Below are positions 1-8,544 of a DNA stretch of 51,644 nucleotides, piece by piece. This DNA comes from an uncultured Collinsella sp. (GTDB taxonomy: Bacteria; Actinomycetota; Coriobacteriia; Coriobacteriales; Coriobacteriaceae). Location of the stretch: contig CAUCQW010000017.1 of NCBI GenBank assembly GCA_958445065.1, forward strand, positions 1 to 51,644. Direction: 5' to 3'. Each line of letters starts with the position of its first letter. Positions within the stretch are counted from its first letter, which is position 1. The notes below the pieces were generated by a model that did no database searches, was not told where the DNA came from, and saw only the letters and a program-made list of their open reading frames with translations. A program made the translations under genes and the position numbers.

Positions 1-55
1 GCAATACGCTTGAGGATCCTTAAAAGAAAGTCCAGTTTATCCTTCCCACTCCAAA

Positions 56-88
56 CCTCCCATTTCCCGATGTCCAAGAAATGGGAGG
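56..88. repeat. Perfect 11-bp inverted repeat (hairpin)
   Basis: CCTCCCATTTC at 56-66 pairs exactly with GAAATGGGAGG at 78-88 around an 11-nt loop. No T-run follows on either strand, so a simple intrinsic terminator is not supported. It lies directly upstream of a half copy of the CCACCACAAAGG repeat. Confidence 0.6.
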
Positions 89-95
89 CAGTTCA

Positions 96-117
96 CAGGC
101 ACCTTTGTGGTGGTTTT
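96..117. repeat. Half copy of CCACCACAAAGG palindrome (family 1)
   Basis: The sequence matches the right arm and loop edge of the palindrome found complete at 787-827 and elsewhere (CAGGCACCTTTGTGGTGG). The left arm is missing, so this copy is truncated and cannot form the terminator hairpin. Confidence 0.75.
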
Positions 118-171
118 CTTGTTCTAGTAGTATTCATTCTTATCGATACCCACGAGCACAAGGAGTCTCTT

Positions 172-771
172 ATGGCAGAGCCGCTTACCGCCGGAATCAC
201 CCGCGACCGCGCGTTCGAACTGCTCAACGAGCATAACAAGGACCCGTTCCACATCACCCATGGCGAGACGGTCGAGGGCACTATGCGCTACTTTGCGCGC
301 GAGTTCGACCCCGAGAACGAGGAGTTTTGGGGCATCGTCGGTCTGCTGCACGATCTGGATTGGGAGGAGCATGAGGACGATCCCGTGAACCACACCATCT
401 ATGCTGCAGAGATTCTTGAGGGCGAAGGTGCGTCTCCCGAGCTCATTCACGCCATCCAGACGCACACGTCGGACTTCAACACCTCGCTGCCCAAACCCGA
501 GCTGCAGATGGAAAAGATCCTGTTTGCCTGCGATGAGCTCACCGGCCTGATCGGCGCTGCAGTCATCATGCGCCCGAGCAAGAGCGTTATGGACTTTACG
601 ACCAAGTCGCTCAAGAAGAAGTTCAAGGACAAGCGCTTTGCCGCCGGCTGCTCGCGCGACGTGATTTCGCAGGGCGCCGAGATGTTGGGCTGGGAGCTCC
701 CCGAGCTCTTTGACCGCACCATCGCGGCCATGCAGTCCTTCGCCCCCGACCGCGATACCTTCCAGGCCTAA
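172..771 (+). CDS. HD-domain metal-dependent hydrolase
   Basis: This 199-residue protein carries the HD-domain ligand pattern: H30, the H60-D61 pair in LLHDLD, a later His in the QTHTSD segment and D121 in ACDELTG. HD proteins are divalent-metal phosphohydrolases, often acting on nucleotides; the substrate here cannot be told. The reading frame is open back to position 10, but the ATG at 172 is preferred because AAGGAG lies 6 nt upstream (160-165) and the earlier codons run through a repeat. It converges with proA, and a bidirectional terminator palindrome lies between the two. No signal peptide or membrane segment is seen. Confidence 0.85.
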   Translation: MAEPLTAGITRDRAFELLNEHNKDPFHITHGETVEGTMRYFAREFDPENEEFWGIVGLLHDLDWEEHEDDPVNHTIYAAEILEGEGASPELIHAIQTHTSDFNTSLPKPELQMEKILFACDELTGLIGAAVIMRPSKSVMDFTTKSLKKKFKDKRFAAGCSRDVISQGAEMLGWELPELFDRTIAAMQSFAPDRDTFQA

Positions 772-786
772 CCGCCCACGCCACCT

Positions 787-827
787 AAAACCACCACAAA
801 GGGGAAAGGCACCTTTGTGGTGGTTTT
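787..827. terminator. Family 1 palindrome, bidirectional terminator
   Basis: A perfect 16-bp stem (AAAACCACCACAAAGG / CCTTTGTGGTGGTTTT) encloses the loop GGAAAGGCA. The A-rich left end and T-rich right end let it terminate on both strands, fitting its place between the convergent HD gene and proA. The same stem, with a conserved GGGGACAGGCA-type loop, recurs through the window. Confidence 0.8.
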
Positions 828-840
828 TCTTGCACGGGCG

Positions 841-2127
841 CTAGGGGCGGACCTGGCCGGTGCCGCGGAGCTTGTATTTGTAGGTGGTGAGGGCCTCGGC
901 GGCGAAGGGGCCGCGGGCGTGGAGCTTTTGGGTCGAGATGCCGATCTCGGCACCCAGTCCAAACTCGCCGCCGTCGGTGAAGCGCGTGCTGGCGTTGGCG
1001 TACACAGCCGAAGCATCGATTGCGTCCAGGAAGCGCTCGCAGGCGTCCACGTCCTCGGCGATGATGGCCTCGGAATGCATGGTGCCGTAGCGATTGATGT
1101 GCGCGATGGCCTCGTCCTCGTTCGCAACGACCTTCACGCTCATCTCGAGCGCCAGGTACTCGCGACCCCAATCCTCCTCGGTCGCGGCCACGTAGTCGTC
1201 GCCCTCGGCAAGACCGGCGTCGGCGCATGCGGCGCACGTGGCCTCGTCGCCGTGAATCAGCACACCGTGGTCGTGCAGCACGGCCACGACCGCCGGCAAA
1301 AACGAATCTGCCACGGCACGATCGACCAGCAGCGACTCGGCGGCATTGCACACGCCCACGCGCTGGGTCTTGGCATTGACAATAATGTTGAGCGCTTTAT
1401 CGAAGTCGGCGGATTCATGAACGTAGACGTGGCAGTTGCCCGTGCCCGTCTCGATAACCGGCACGAGCGACTCGCGAACGCAGCGCTGGATGAGGCCCGC
1501 GCCGCCGCGCGGAATGAGCACATCGACGATACCGCGAAGCTTCATGAGCTCGCCGGTTGCCTCGCGGTCGGTAGACTCGATCATCGAGACGGCCTCGCGC
1601 GGGAAACCCTGAGCCTCAAGTGAATCGGCCAGCAGTTCGGCAATCATGGCGCACGAGTGATAGGCCAGCGAACCGCCGCGCAGGATGCAGGCATTGCCAG
1701 TGCGGATGCAGATGCCCGCGGCGTCGGCCGTCACGTTGGGACGCGCCTCATAGACCATGGCGACCAGGCCCAGCGGCACGCTCACGCGGGTGAGGTCCAC
1801 GCCGCTTGCAAGCACGCGATGGTCGAGCACGCGGCCGACGGGATCGGGCAGTTCGGCGAGCTTCTCCAGGCCGGCGGCCATGCCCTCAACGCGCTCGGGC
1901 GTCAGCAGCAGGCGGTCGAGCAGTCCGGCCGTGGTGCCCGCATCGCGCGCGGCGGACATATCGAGTTCGTTGGCGGCAATGATGGAATCGACACCGTCGC
2001 GCAGCGCCGCGGCCATGGCGCGCACGGCCTCCTGTCGCCGGGCATCGCTCGCCGTGGCAAGCGCGGCGGAAGCGGCCTTGGCCTCAACGGCAAGATCGTG
2101 GACATACGTGGCTATATCGACCGACAT
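841..2127 (-). CDS. proA: Gamma-glutamyl phosphate reductase ProA
   Basis: ProA reduces gamma-glutamyl phosphate with NADPH to glutamate semialdehyde, the second step of proline synthesis, in the cytoplasm. The 428-residue length is usual for the family. The aldehyde-dehydrogenase-fold nucleophile is C260 in RVGVCNAAESLL, and the N-terminal SVPLGLVAMVYEARPNVT segment is characteristic. The ATG at 2127 follows GAAAGG. The partner kinase gene proB is on the same strand about 1.8 kb further upstream (3913-5040), separated by an oppositely oriented hydrolase gene, so the two are not a simple operon here. Confidence 0.97.
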   Translation of the reverse strand: MSVDIATYVHDLAVEAKAASAALATASDARRQEAVRAMAAALRDGVDSIIAANELDMSAARDAGTTAGLLDRLLLTPERVEGMAAGLEKLAELPDPVGRVLDHRVLASGVDLTRVSVPLGLVAMVYEARPNVTADAAGICIRTGNACILRGGSLAYHSCAMIAELLADSLEAQGFPREAVSMIESTDREATGELMKLRGIVDVLIPRGGAGLIQRCVRESLVPVIETGTGNCHVYVHESADFDKALNIIVNAKTQRVGVCNAAESLLVDRAVADSFLPAVVAVLHDHGVLIHGDEATCAACADAGLAEGDDYVAATEEDWGREYLALEMSVKVVANEDEAIAHINRYGTMHSEAIIAEDVDACERFLDAIDASAVYANASTRFTDGGEFGLGAEIGISTQKLHARGPFAAEALTTYKYKLRGTGQVRP

Positions 2128-2240
2128 GGACGGCCCTTTCTCTTAGATGTTTGCCAACCATGGTAGCCGATTTATGCGCATCCTCGCCGACGGCGGTAGA
2201 ATTGGTCAACCCGAAACACCGCAACGAATGGAAGCATCAC

Positions 2241-3659
2241 ATGGCGCTCATCACTTCGTACCACGTCCCCGGCCTGTATGTCGAGGACCACAGCATCGAC
2301 GTCCCCCTTGACTGGCGCGGCCTGGAGCCGATGCTCCTTGCCGTCGGCAGCACCATGCGCCGCGGCGCTATGCCGGCGCCCATCGCCGGCGCGTCCGAGA
2401 GCATCAAACTCTTCTACCGCGTGGTTTGCGCACCCGACCGCATCAGCGACGATCTGCCGCTCCTCCTCTTTTTGCAGGGCGGCCCCGGCGGCGAGAGCCC
2501 GCGTCCGCTGTCGCCCACAAGCGATGGCTGGATCGAAGAGGCCGTCAAGCACTTCCGTGTCGTCCTGCCCGACCAGCGCGGCACCGGACGCAGCAGCTGT
2601 GTAGACGGGCGCACGATTGCCGCGCTGGGCGAGCGCGCCGAAGCGGCTGGCTCCGATGCGGCCCGCTCGCAGGCGGACTTTCTCAAGCGTCACCTCGCCA
2701 GCTCCATCGTGCGCGACTTTGAGTACCTGCGCCTGGTGGGCTTTGGTGGCAAGCCCTGGGTCACGCTCGGCCAGAGCTACGGCGGCTTTTTGACGCTGAG
2801 CTATCTGTCGCTCTTCCCCGAAGGCGTGGCGGCAAGCTTTACCTGCGGCGGCATTCCGCACGTACCGGCGAGCGCCAGCGAGGTCTACGCGCACACCTTC
2901 CCGCGCATGGCAGCCAAGACGCAGCAGTACTACGACCGCTACCCCGCCGACGTCGAGCGTGTGGCGGCGCTGGCCGATGCGATCGAGGAGCAAAAGTCCG
3001 CACTGCCCGACGGCTCGCCGATGACGGTCGAGCGCTTACAGCTCATGGGCAGCGACTTTGGCATGAAGCCGAGCTTTGAGCGCATGCACTGGATTATCGA
3101 CCATGCTTTTGTTGGCGGCGACGGCACGCTGAGCTGCGGAGCTTCGGTATCAGACAGCTTTTTGATGCGCGCCTTCGAGCGCACCAACACGCGCACAAAC
3201 CCGCTATACTGGACGCTGCAGGAGTTCATCTACGCCGACGGCGACACCATGCCCATTCGCTGGGCAGCGGCAGAAGAGAAGGCACACCGTGCCGAGTTCG
3301 ACACGCTCGCGCGCCCGCTCATGTTTACCGGCGAGGCCATGTTCCCGTGGATGTTTGAGCAGATGCCCGAACTTAAGCCCTTCAAGCCCGCGATGGACCT
3401 GCTGATGGAGGACACCAGCTGGGACAAGATCTACGACCCGCAGCGCCTAGCATGCAACGAAGTGCCGCTCCAGTCCGCCGTGTACTTCGATGACATGTAC
3501 GTAGATTCGGGCCTGCAACTCGACACGCTCAGCCGCGTGGGCAACTCGCATGCCTGGGTGACCAACGAGTTCGAGCACGACGGCCTGCACGGCAGCGTGG
3601 TGTTCAAGCACCTCTTCGACGAAGCCCTCAACCGCGGAGACCTGCGCCGGATCTTCTAA
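2241..3659 (+). CDS. Proline iminopeptidase-like alpha/beta hydrolase (S33)
   Basis: This 472-residue serine hydrolase shows the oxyanion loop LQGGPGG (residues about 78-84), DQRGTGRSS (111-119) and the nucleophile elbow GQSYGG with S179, the signature set of the S33 proline iminopeptidase family. Family members release N-terminal proline from peptides. The catalytic His probably lies in the C-terminal NSHAWV/EHDGLHG region. The ATG at 2241 has GGAAG 6 nt upstream; earlier in-frame ATGs at 2151 and 2160 lie just downstream of the divergent proA start. Its position between proA and proB suggests a proline-salvage role, but that is inference. No signal peptide is seen. Confidence 0.85.
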   Translation: MALITSYHVPGLYVEDHSIDVPLDWRGLEPMLLAVGSTMRRGAMPAPIAGASESIKLFYRVVCAPDRISDDLPLLLFLQGGPGGESPRPLSPTSDGWIEEAVKHFRVVLPDQRGTGRSSCVDGRTIAALGERAEAAGSDAARSQADFLKRHLASSIVRDFEYLRLVGFGGKPWVTLGQSYGGFLTLSYLSLFPEGVAASFTCGGIPHVPASASEVYAHTFPRMAAKTQQYYDRYPADVERVAALADAIEEQKSALPDGSPMTVERLQLMGSDFGMKPSFERMHWIIDHAFVGGDGTLSCGASVSDSFLMRAFERTNTRTNPLYWTLQEFIYADGDTMPIRWAAAEEKAHRAEFDTLARPLMFTGEAMFPWMFEQMPELKPFKPAMDLLMEDTSWDKIYDPQRLACNEVPLQSAVYFDDMYVDSGLQLDTLSRVGNSHAWVTNEFEHDGLHGSVVFKHLFDEALNRGDLRRIF

Positions 3660-3660
3660 C

Positions 3661-3706
3661 AAAGGAGTGTCCCCACCTGCCGGCACAAAGGGAACGTCCC
3701 CAAGTA
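3661..3706. repeat. Family 2 repeat (GGGGACACTCC/GGGGACGTTCC type)
   Basis: AAGGAGTGTCCCC followed by GCCGGCACAAAGGGAACGTCCCC matches the arms of the better-preserved array at 16511-16611. It starts two bases after the stop codon of the S33 hydrolase. Confidence 0.6.
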
Positions 3707-3798
3707 CCAGGTTAATGAAGTCATTGCAGAAAGAGGACGGAAAGCGAAAACGCCCCTAAGCGAGTGGCTTTAAATCGTAGGTCGAACAAAAGAAGCGA

Positions 3799-3898
3799 GC
3801 GCCGCCCAGAGCGAACAAGTTGGCATGAAAAAGGCGAGGCATAGACCTGATGGTCATGCCTCGCCTTTTGAATGACAAATTGTCGCTCTGGGCGGCGC
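3799..3898. repeat. Outer 16-bp inverted repeat around the proB terminator
   Basis: GCGCCGCCCAGAGCGA at 3799-3814 is exactly complementary to TCGCTCTGGGCGGCGC at 3883-3898. The arms enclose the terminator hairpin at 3829-3869, giving a two-tier 100-nt fold just downstream of the proB stop codon. Confidence 0.7.
3829..3869. terminator. Intrinsic terminator hairpin downstream of proB
   Basis: AAAAGGCGAGGCAT (3829-3842) pairs perfectly with ATGCCTCGCCTTTT (3856-3869); inside the loop GACC and GGTC can also pair. A/T ends on both sides allow termination on both strands, serving proB on the minus strand and probably the S33 gene on the plus strand. Confidence 0.85.
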
Positions 3899-3912
3899 GC
3901 AGCGTCGACCCG

Positions 3913-5040
3913 TTAGGCGAAGACGATCAAATTATCTCGGTGGATCGCGGGCTTCTCGGCCAGGTCTGCCAGCAGGCGGTTGCTGGCGATCTGGTCCTGG
4001 CGGCGTCCTGCCGCAAGCTCAAGCACGTCCGAATCGGCCTCGGCGATACCGCGCGCGACGACCATACCGCTCGGGTCGCACACGTCGAGCACATCACCCT
4101 CGGCAAACTCGCCATCGACCTCACGAATACCCACCGCAAGCAGGGACGACCCGTGGCCGACCAGCGCTTTCGCGGCACCGTCATCAACCGTCACCGAGCC
4201 GTGAGCCTTGTCGCCCAGCGCGATCCACAGCTTGCGGGGCGCAATATCCAGGCGCTCCGCCGGCGGGTCGAACAGCGTGCCCACGCTCTCGCCGCGGGCC
4301 AGACGCACGAGCGCATCGGGCTCCTCGCCCGAGCAAATCACGCTCTGAATGCCCGCCGTCATCAGGATGCGGCTCGCGCGGATCTTGGTAATCATGCCGC
4401 CCGTGCCCACCGATGTGGAAGAATCACCCGCCGAGGCAATAATCTTGGCATCGATCTTATGCACGACAGGAACAAACTCGGCCGTGGGGTCCTCATGCGG
4501 ATTGGCGGTATAGAGGCCATCGATATCCGAGAGCGTCACGCACAGATCGGCAGAAACCAGGCAGCTCACAAGCGCCGCCAGTGTGTCGTTGTCGCCAAAC
4601 TTGATCTCATCGACGGTAACGGTATCGTTCTCGTTGACGACCGGCACCACGCCAAGCTCCACGAGGCGCAGCAGGGCGTCGCGCGCGTGCAGGTAAGACG
4701 TGCGGCGGGCCGTATCGTGGCGCGTGAGCAGCACGAGCGAGGTGAGCAGGTCGCGCGCATGAAACTCCTCGTCGTAGGCCGACGAGATGATGCACTGACC
4801 AGCCGAGGCGCAGGCCTGCAGGCTCGGCAGGTCGCCGACCGGCTTGCGGTCGAAGCCCAGCACGGGATAGCCGCAGGCGATAGCGCCCGAGCTCACCACG
4901 ACCAGACGCCAGCCGAGCTTGCGCAGGGCTGCGGCCTGATCGGCAAGCCCGCCGATAAAAGAGCGGTTGACCTTGCCATCGGCGCCCACAACCGTGGACG
5001 AACCGATCTTTACCACCATCGTTTTATAAGAAGTCGTCAT
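3913..5040 (-). CDS. proB: Glutamate 5-kinase ProB
   Basis: ProB phosphorylates the gamma-carboxylate of glutamate with ATP, the first and usually proline-inhibited step of proline synthesis. The 375-residue protein has the amino-acid-kinase domain first (VVKIGSSTV, VSSGAIACG, NENDTV, GTGGMITK) and a C-terminal PUA domain from about residue 275, as in full-length family members. No strong ribosome binding site precedes the ATG at 5040; the VVKIGSS start motif shows the N-terminus is close to right. It lies 79 nt downstream of pncB on the same strand and may be cotranscribed with it. Confidence 0.96.
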   Translation of the reverse strand: MTTSYKTMVVKIGSSTVVGADGKVNRSFIGGLADQAAALRKLGWRLVVVSSGAIACGYPVLGFDRKPVGDLPSLQACASAGQCIISSAYDEEFHARDLLTSLVLLTRHDTARRTSYLHARDALLRLVELGVVPVVNENDTVTVDEIKFGDNDTLAALVSCLVSADLCVTLSDIDGLYTANPHEDPTAEFVPVVHKIDAKIIASAGDSSTSVGTGGMITKIRASRILMTAGIQSVICSGEEPDALVRLARGESVGTLFDPPAERLDIAPRKLWIALGDKAHGSVTVDDGAAKALVGHGSSLLAVGIREVDGEFAEGDVLDVCDPSGMVVARGIAEADSDVLELAAGRRQDQIASNRLLADLAEKPAIHRDNLIVFA

Positions 5041-5119
5041 ACGTCAAACCAATCAACTGTTCAGCGAACGGCCGAGCTGGCGGCCAAGGGAGCGTGACTC
5101 GCCCCTACCGCCCAAGGAA

Positions 5120-6625
5120 TTAGTGAGCCCAGGGAAAGGCAGAGGCCGCGGCCATGTTCTTGCGCACGAGCTCGTCGCGCACCTGAGCCAGGCCCTGCTC
5201 CATGCCCACCACATAGGTCTGCGGGTACAGGAAGCGCTTGAAAGCTGCGTCCAGATGATCGAGCGCCCAAGCACAGCGCTCGCGCGCGTCCTGGATGCTC
5301 TCACGCGGAGCCACCGCACTGCCATCGCGCACGATCGGCACCAGCAGCTCGCGATACTCAAGTTCGGACACGTCGGTCACCAGGGCGGCATCATTCACGG
5401 CCACGAGGGTATTGCCGCGCGCGGCGCCCTCCCCCGCCAGATGGTCCTCGTCGTAGATCATGTCGCAGACCGGGCCGCCAAAGCCGTCGTAATAACGGCG
5501 CACGCGTTGCACACCCGGGATCGTGCGCTTGTAGGGCTGCTCGGAGAGCTTGACCACCGGCGTCCATGGATCTACCTCGCTCGCACGGCGGGCGGAAAGC
5601 TTGTACACGCCGCCCAGCGCCGGCTGATCGTAGCAGGTCGCGAGCTTGGTGCCCACGCCAAAGCTGTCGATGGGCGCGCCCTGGTCGAGCAGCGACTGAA
5701 TCGTGTACTCATCCAGATCGTTGGAAACCGAGATCCCCACATAGGGCAGGCCCTCGGCATCAAAACGGCCGCGAACATACTTGGAGAGCTTGGCGAGGTC
5801 GCCGGAGTCGATGCGAATGGCCGACAGACGCTCGCCCACCGCCTCCATCTCCTTGGCAACCGTAATGGCATGCTCGCAGCCCTCGCGCACGTCATAGGTG
5901 TCGATGAGCAGCGTACAGTTCTTAGGGCTCGACTTGGCAAAGGCGCGGAAGGCCTCGAGCTCGGAATCGAAGCTCATCACCCAGCTGTGCGCATGCGTGC
6001 CAAAGACGGGAATACCGTAGCGGCGGCCGGCGAGCACATTGGACGTAGAGGAACAGCCGGCAACGTAGCTCGCGCGCGCGACGGCCAGGCCGCCATCGGG
6101 GCCCTGGGCACGGCGCAGGCCAAACTCGGCCACGGGACGGCCGTCCGCCGCCAGCACCACGCGCGCCGTCTTGGTGGCGACAAGCGTCTGGAAGCCGACG
6201 ATGTTGAGCAGCGCCGTCTCGAGCAGCTGGCACTCCAGCGCGGGGCCGGTGACGCGCACCATGGGCTCGCGCGGAAAGACGAGCTCGCCCTCGGGCACGG
6301 TGTCGATGTTTACATGCGCACGAAAATCGCGCAGATAGTCGAGGAATGCGGACTTAAACATCGCGCCGCCGGCCGGGGCCTCAAGCGAGGCGAGGTAGTC
6401 GATATCCTCGGGCGTAAAGCGCAGATTCTCGACCAGCTCGGGCAGCTCGGCGGTGCCGCACATGACGGCATAGGCGCTGCCAAAGGGATGGTCGCGGTAA
6501 AACGCGGTAAAACAACCCTGCTCATTGGCCTTGCCGCTCTCCCACAGGCCCTGGGCCATAGTGAGCTCGTACAGATCGGTGAGCATTGCAATGTCGGTGG
6601 GATGCGAGATGTCGGTCAAAGCCAT
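5120..6625 (-). CDS. pncB: Nicotinate phosphoribosyltransferase
   Basis: The enzyme joins nicotinate and PRPP to give nicotinate mononucleotide, the entry step of the Preiss-Handler NAD salvage route, with ATP hydrolysis. The 501-residue protein has the N-terminal LTDLYELTMAQG motif, the GTHAHSW segment (209-215) with the His that is phosphorylated in this family, and IRIDSGDL and GVGTKL phosphate-binding segments. AAAGG precedes the ATG at 6625. proB follows downstream on the same strand. Confidence 0.95.
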   Translation of the reverse strand: MALTDISHPTDIAMLTDLYELTMAQGLWESGKANEQGCFTAFYRDHPFGSAYAVMCGTAELPELVENLRFTPEDIDYLASLEAPAGGAMFKSAFLDYLRDFRAHVNIDTVPEGELVFPREPMVRVTGPALECQLLETALLNIVGFQTLVATKTARVVLAADGRPVAEFGLRRAQGPDGGLAVARASYVAGCSSTSNVLAGRRYGIPVFGTHAHSWVMSFDSELEAFRAFAKSSPKNCTLLIDTYDVREGCEHAITVAKEMEAVGERLSAIRIDSGDLAKLSKYVRGRFDAEGLPYVGISVSNDLDEYTIQSLLDQGAPIDSFGVGTKLATCYDQPALGGVYKLSARRASEVDPWTPVVKLSEQPYKRTIPGVQRVRRYYDGFGGPVCDMIYDEDHLAGEGAARGNTLVAVNDAALVTDVSELEYRELLVPIVRDGSAVAPRESIQDARERCAWALDHLDAAFKRFLYPQTYVVGMEQGLAQVRDELVRKNMAAASAFPWAH

Positions 6626-6709
6626 GGGGCGACCTTTCGGATGTGTGGTACAGAATTTGAGGGTTAGACGAGAGCAGAGGATGAGGACATGACACCCGAT
6701 GCAAATCGG

Positions 6710-7168
6710 TTAGAGCAGGCCCATGCTGGTCAGGATCGTGTAGCCCATAAAGATGACAAACGCGATGAGGGCAAGGACAATGATGACTTTTTGAGCCGGC
6801 GCCATGCCAGGGATCTCGTTCTCGCCCGTAGGTTCCTTGGAGGTAACCATGCGCTGGGCAAAGGTCATCTCGTCACGGCTCGGCTTGGGCTCGACGGACT
6901 TGGGACGAGCGGCCTTTTTAGGCTGAGGTTTGGGCGCGGCAGGTGCAGGCTTCGCTGCAGCGGGCTTGGGTGCGGGCGCGGGCTTGCGCTCGGATGCGGC
7001 GTTCGAGGCGACCTCCTCGGCCTTCGCGCGCTCGGCACGCAGGGCAGCCAGCTCCTCGCGCTCGCGACGGGCCTCTTCCCGAGCCTCGCGGCGGGCCTTC
7101 TCAGCGCGGAGCTCTTCCAACTCAGCGCGCTCCTCGTCGGACAATGGTTGGGACTCAAGCTCGGCCAT
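6710..7168 (-). CDS. Coiled-coil protein with C-terminal membrane anchor
   Basis: I do not recognise a named family. The 152-residue product has a highly charged Glu/Arg/Ala-rich helical segment (about residues 8-60, likely coiled coil), a Pro/Ala/Lys-rich linker (about 62-95), and one hydrophobic stretch near the C-terminus (APAQKVIIVLALIAFVIFMG), so it is probably tail-anchored with its bulk in the cytoplasm. The start at 7168 is preferred over 7204 because GAAAGGG lies just upstream and codons before it overlap the tRNA terminator. It lies between tRNA-Ala and pncB. Confidence 0.75.
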   Translation of the reverse strand: MAELESQPLSDEERAELEELRAEKARREAREEARREREELAALRAERAKAEEVASNAASERKPAPAPKPAAAKPAPAAPKPQPKKAARPKSVEPKPSRDEMTFAQRMVTSKEPTGENEIPGMAPAQKVIIVLALIAFVIFMGYTILTSMGLL

Positions 7169-7186
7169 GGTATAGCCCTTTCTTTT

Positions 7187-7217
7187 AAAAAAAGCCGCCG
7201 ACACAATGTCAGCGGCT
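7187..7217 (-). terminator. Terminator of tRNA-Ala
   Basis: Read on the minus strand, AGCCGCTGACA pairs with TGTCGGCGGCT (one mismatch), followed by a run of seven T (7187-7193). It directly follows the tRNA 3' end. Confidence 0.85.
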
Positions 7218-7232
7218 TATCAAATCCATGGG

Positions 7233-7305
7233 TGGAGACGAAGGGAGTCGAACCCTCGGCCTCTGCCATGCGACGGCAGCGCTCTCCCAACTGAGCTACG
7301 TCCCC
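7233..7305 (-). tRNA. tRNA-Ala (anticodon CGC)
   Basis: The 73-nt cloverleaf folds completely: 7-bp acceptor GGGGACG/CGTCTCC, D arm GCTC/GAGC, anticodon stem CTGCC/GGCAG with loop GTCGCAT, and T arm GAGGG/CCCTT with loop TTCGACT. The anticodon is CGC (reads GCG), and the acceptor has the G3:U70 wobble pair that identifies alanine tRNAs. The 3' CCA is not encoded (the genome reads CCC after the discriminator A). Confidence 0.96.
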
Positions 7306-7411
7306 AGGACAAGTCGATATTTTACCTACGGCTCGCCAACTGTCAACGCCCAATAACCAGTCTTTTTGGGACGCGGCTATTTTGACAACTTTTCGAACAG
7401 GCGATCCTCTC

Positions 7412-7446
7412 GATGATTTTTTAATCCCCGTCCCAGAAAAATCATC
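7412..7446. repeat. Family 3 palindrome (AATCCCCGTCCCA core)
   Basis: GATGATTTTT (7412-7421) pairs with AAAAATCATC (7437-7446) around TAATCCCCGTCCCAG. A close relative is at 20161-20191. It lies just past the 3' end of the radical SAM gene on the minus strand. Confidence 0.7.
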
Positions 7447-7456
7447 AGCGTGCGCT

Positions 7457-8395
7457 CTACTTTGCGCTGGTGAGGACGCCGGTGGTGTCGAAGGCGGGGG
7501 TGAAGCTCTCGTCTACCGCGCCGCCCTCTTGCCAGAACATCGTCGTAAAACCCAGGTCGTCGGCATGGTCGAGCACCTGCTCGTACTCCTCACGCGTCAC
7601 GGCGCGTGCCAGGTCGCCGCCCTGCTCGCGCATGAGCGCATTGGGCGTGTACTGGTTCATAACCGAGATCGGCACGTCGCCCACCGTCTGCCACACCAGG
7701 TCCAGCACGCGACACGAATCGTCTGCATGCCCCGGAAGCACCAGGTGACGCACGATCATGCCACGCTTCATAAGCCCGTCCTCGTCCACCAACTCTCCCC
7801 CGCGGCGCTCGATCTCGCGCGCCATCTGGGCCAGACCCGACACGGCCACACGCGGGTAATCCTTTATATGGGAGAGCGACTGCGCAAGCCCGGCATCGGC
7901 ATATTTAAAGTCGGTGAGCCACACATCGACCAGGTCGCCCAGCGCCGCCACGGCACTCGCGCGCTCGTAACCACTCGTGTTGTAGACGATTGGGATAACC
8001 AGTCCGCGCGCCCGTGCCGCGGCAATCGCGGCAGGCAACAGGTGCGCATAGTGCGTCGCCGTCACCAAATTGATGTTGTTGGCACCCTGGTCCTGCAGTT
8101 CCAGCATAATCTCGACCAGGCGCTCAGGCGAAATCTCAAGGCCAAAATTGCCGGTCGAGATCTCGTGGTTCTGGCAGTAGATACATTTGAGCGAGCAGCC
8201 GCTAAAGAAGATCGTGCCCGAACCGGCCTCGCCCGAGATAGGCGGCTCCTCCCACATATGAAGCGCGGCGCGGGCCACCTTGAGCGTGTCGTTAGCACCG
8301 CAGACGCCGTGCGCGCCCTCATCGCGCGCCGCACCGCAACGGCGCGGACACAAATGGCAGGCGGGCGAAAAAAGTTCGGTCAACGACGTCGGCAT
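7457..8395 (-). CDS. PflX-like radical SAM protein
   Basis: The 312-residue protein belongs to the group annotated as putative pyruvate-formate-lyase-activating enzyme homologs (COG1313/PflX). The radical SAM cluster ligands are C67, C71 and C74 in GCSLKCIYCQN. An extra N-terminal Cys set (C13, C16, C20, C32) may bind a second Fe-S cluster or zinc. The substrate is unknown; true PflA enzymes usually sit next to pflB, which is absent here. The ATG at 8395 is chosen because GGAG lies 9 nt upstream; an in-frame TTG at 8410 is possible but overlaps that ribosome binding site. Confidence 0.85.
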   Translation of the reverse strand: MPTSLTELFSPACHLCPRRCGAARDEGAHGVCGANDTLKVARAALHMWEEPPISGEAGSGTIFFSGCSLKCIYCQNHEISTGNFGLEISPERLVEIMLELQDQGANNINLVTATHYAHLLPAAIAAARARGLVIPIVYNTSGYERASAVAALGDLVDVWLTDFKYADAGLAQSLSHIKDYPRVAVSGLAQMAREIERRGGELVDEDGLMKRGMIVRHLVLPGHADDSCRVLDLVWQTVGDVPISVMNQYTPNALMREQGGDLARAVTREEYEQVLDHADDLGFTTMFWQEGGAVDESFTPAFDTTGVLTSAK

Positions 8396-8532
8396 AAAAC
8401 CATGCTCCAAAACAACGATTCAGCAGCTCAAACGTAAAGGGATCAACCCCACAGACGGCTCGAGCCCAAGGCGCCGTAATCGTCCGACACGATTTTTGTA
8501 ATGTCAAGACTGGAATCGATAAAGTGCCGCTT

Positions 8533-8538
8533 TATGAT
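8533..8538 (+). promoter_or_regulatory. Likely -10 box of the small RNA
   Basis: TATGAT is placed so that transcription would start near 8545, at the 5' edge of the predicted structured RNA. The -35 (TGGAAT, 8511-8516, 16-nt spacer) is a weak match. Confidence 0.4.
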
Positions 8539-8544
8539 GTAGGT

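Noticed and set aside
5123..6667. 514-codon open frame antisense to pncB
   Set aside because: Same shadow effect; pncB motifs are intact on the minus strand.
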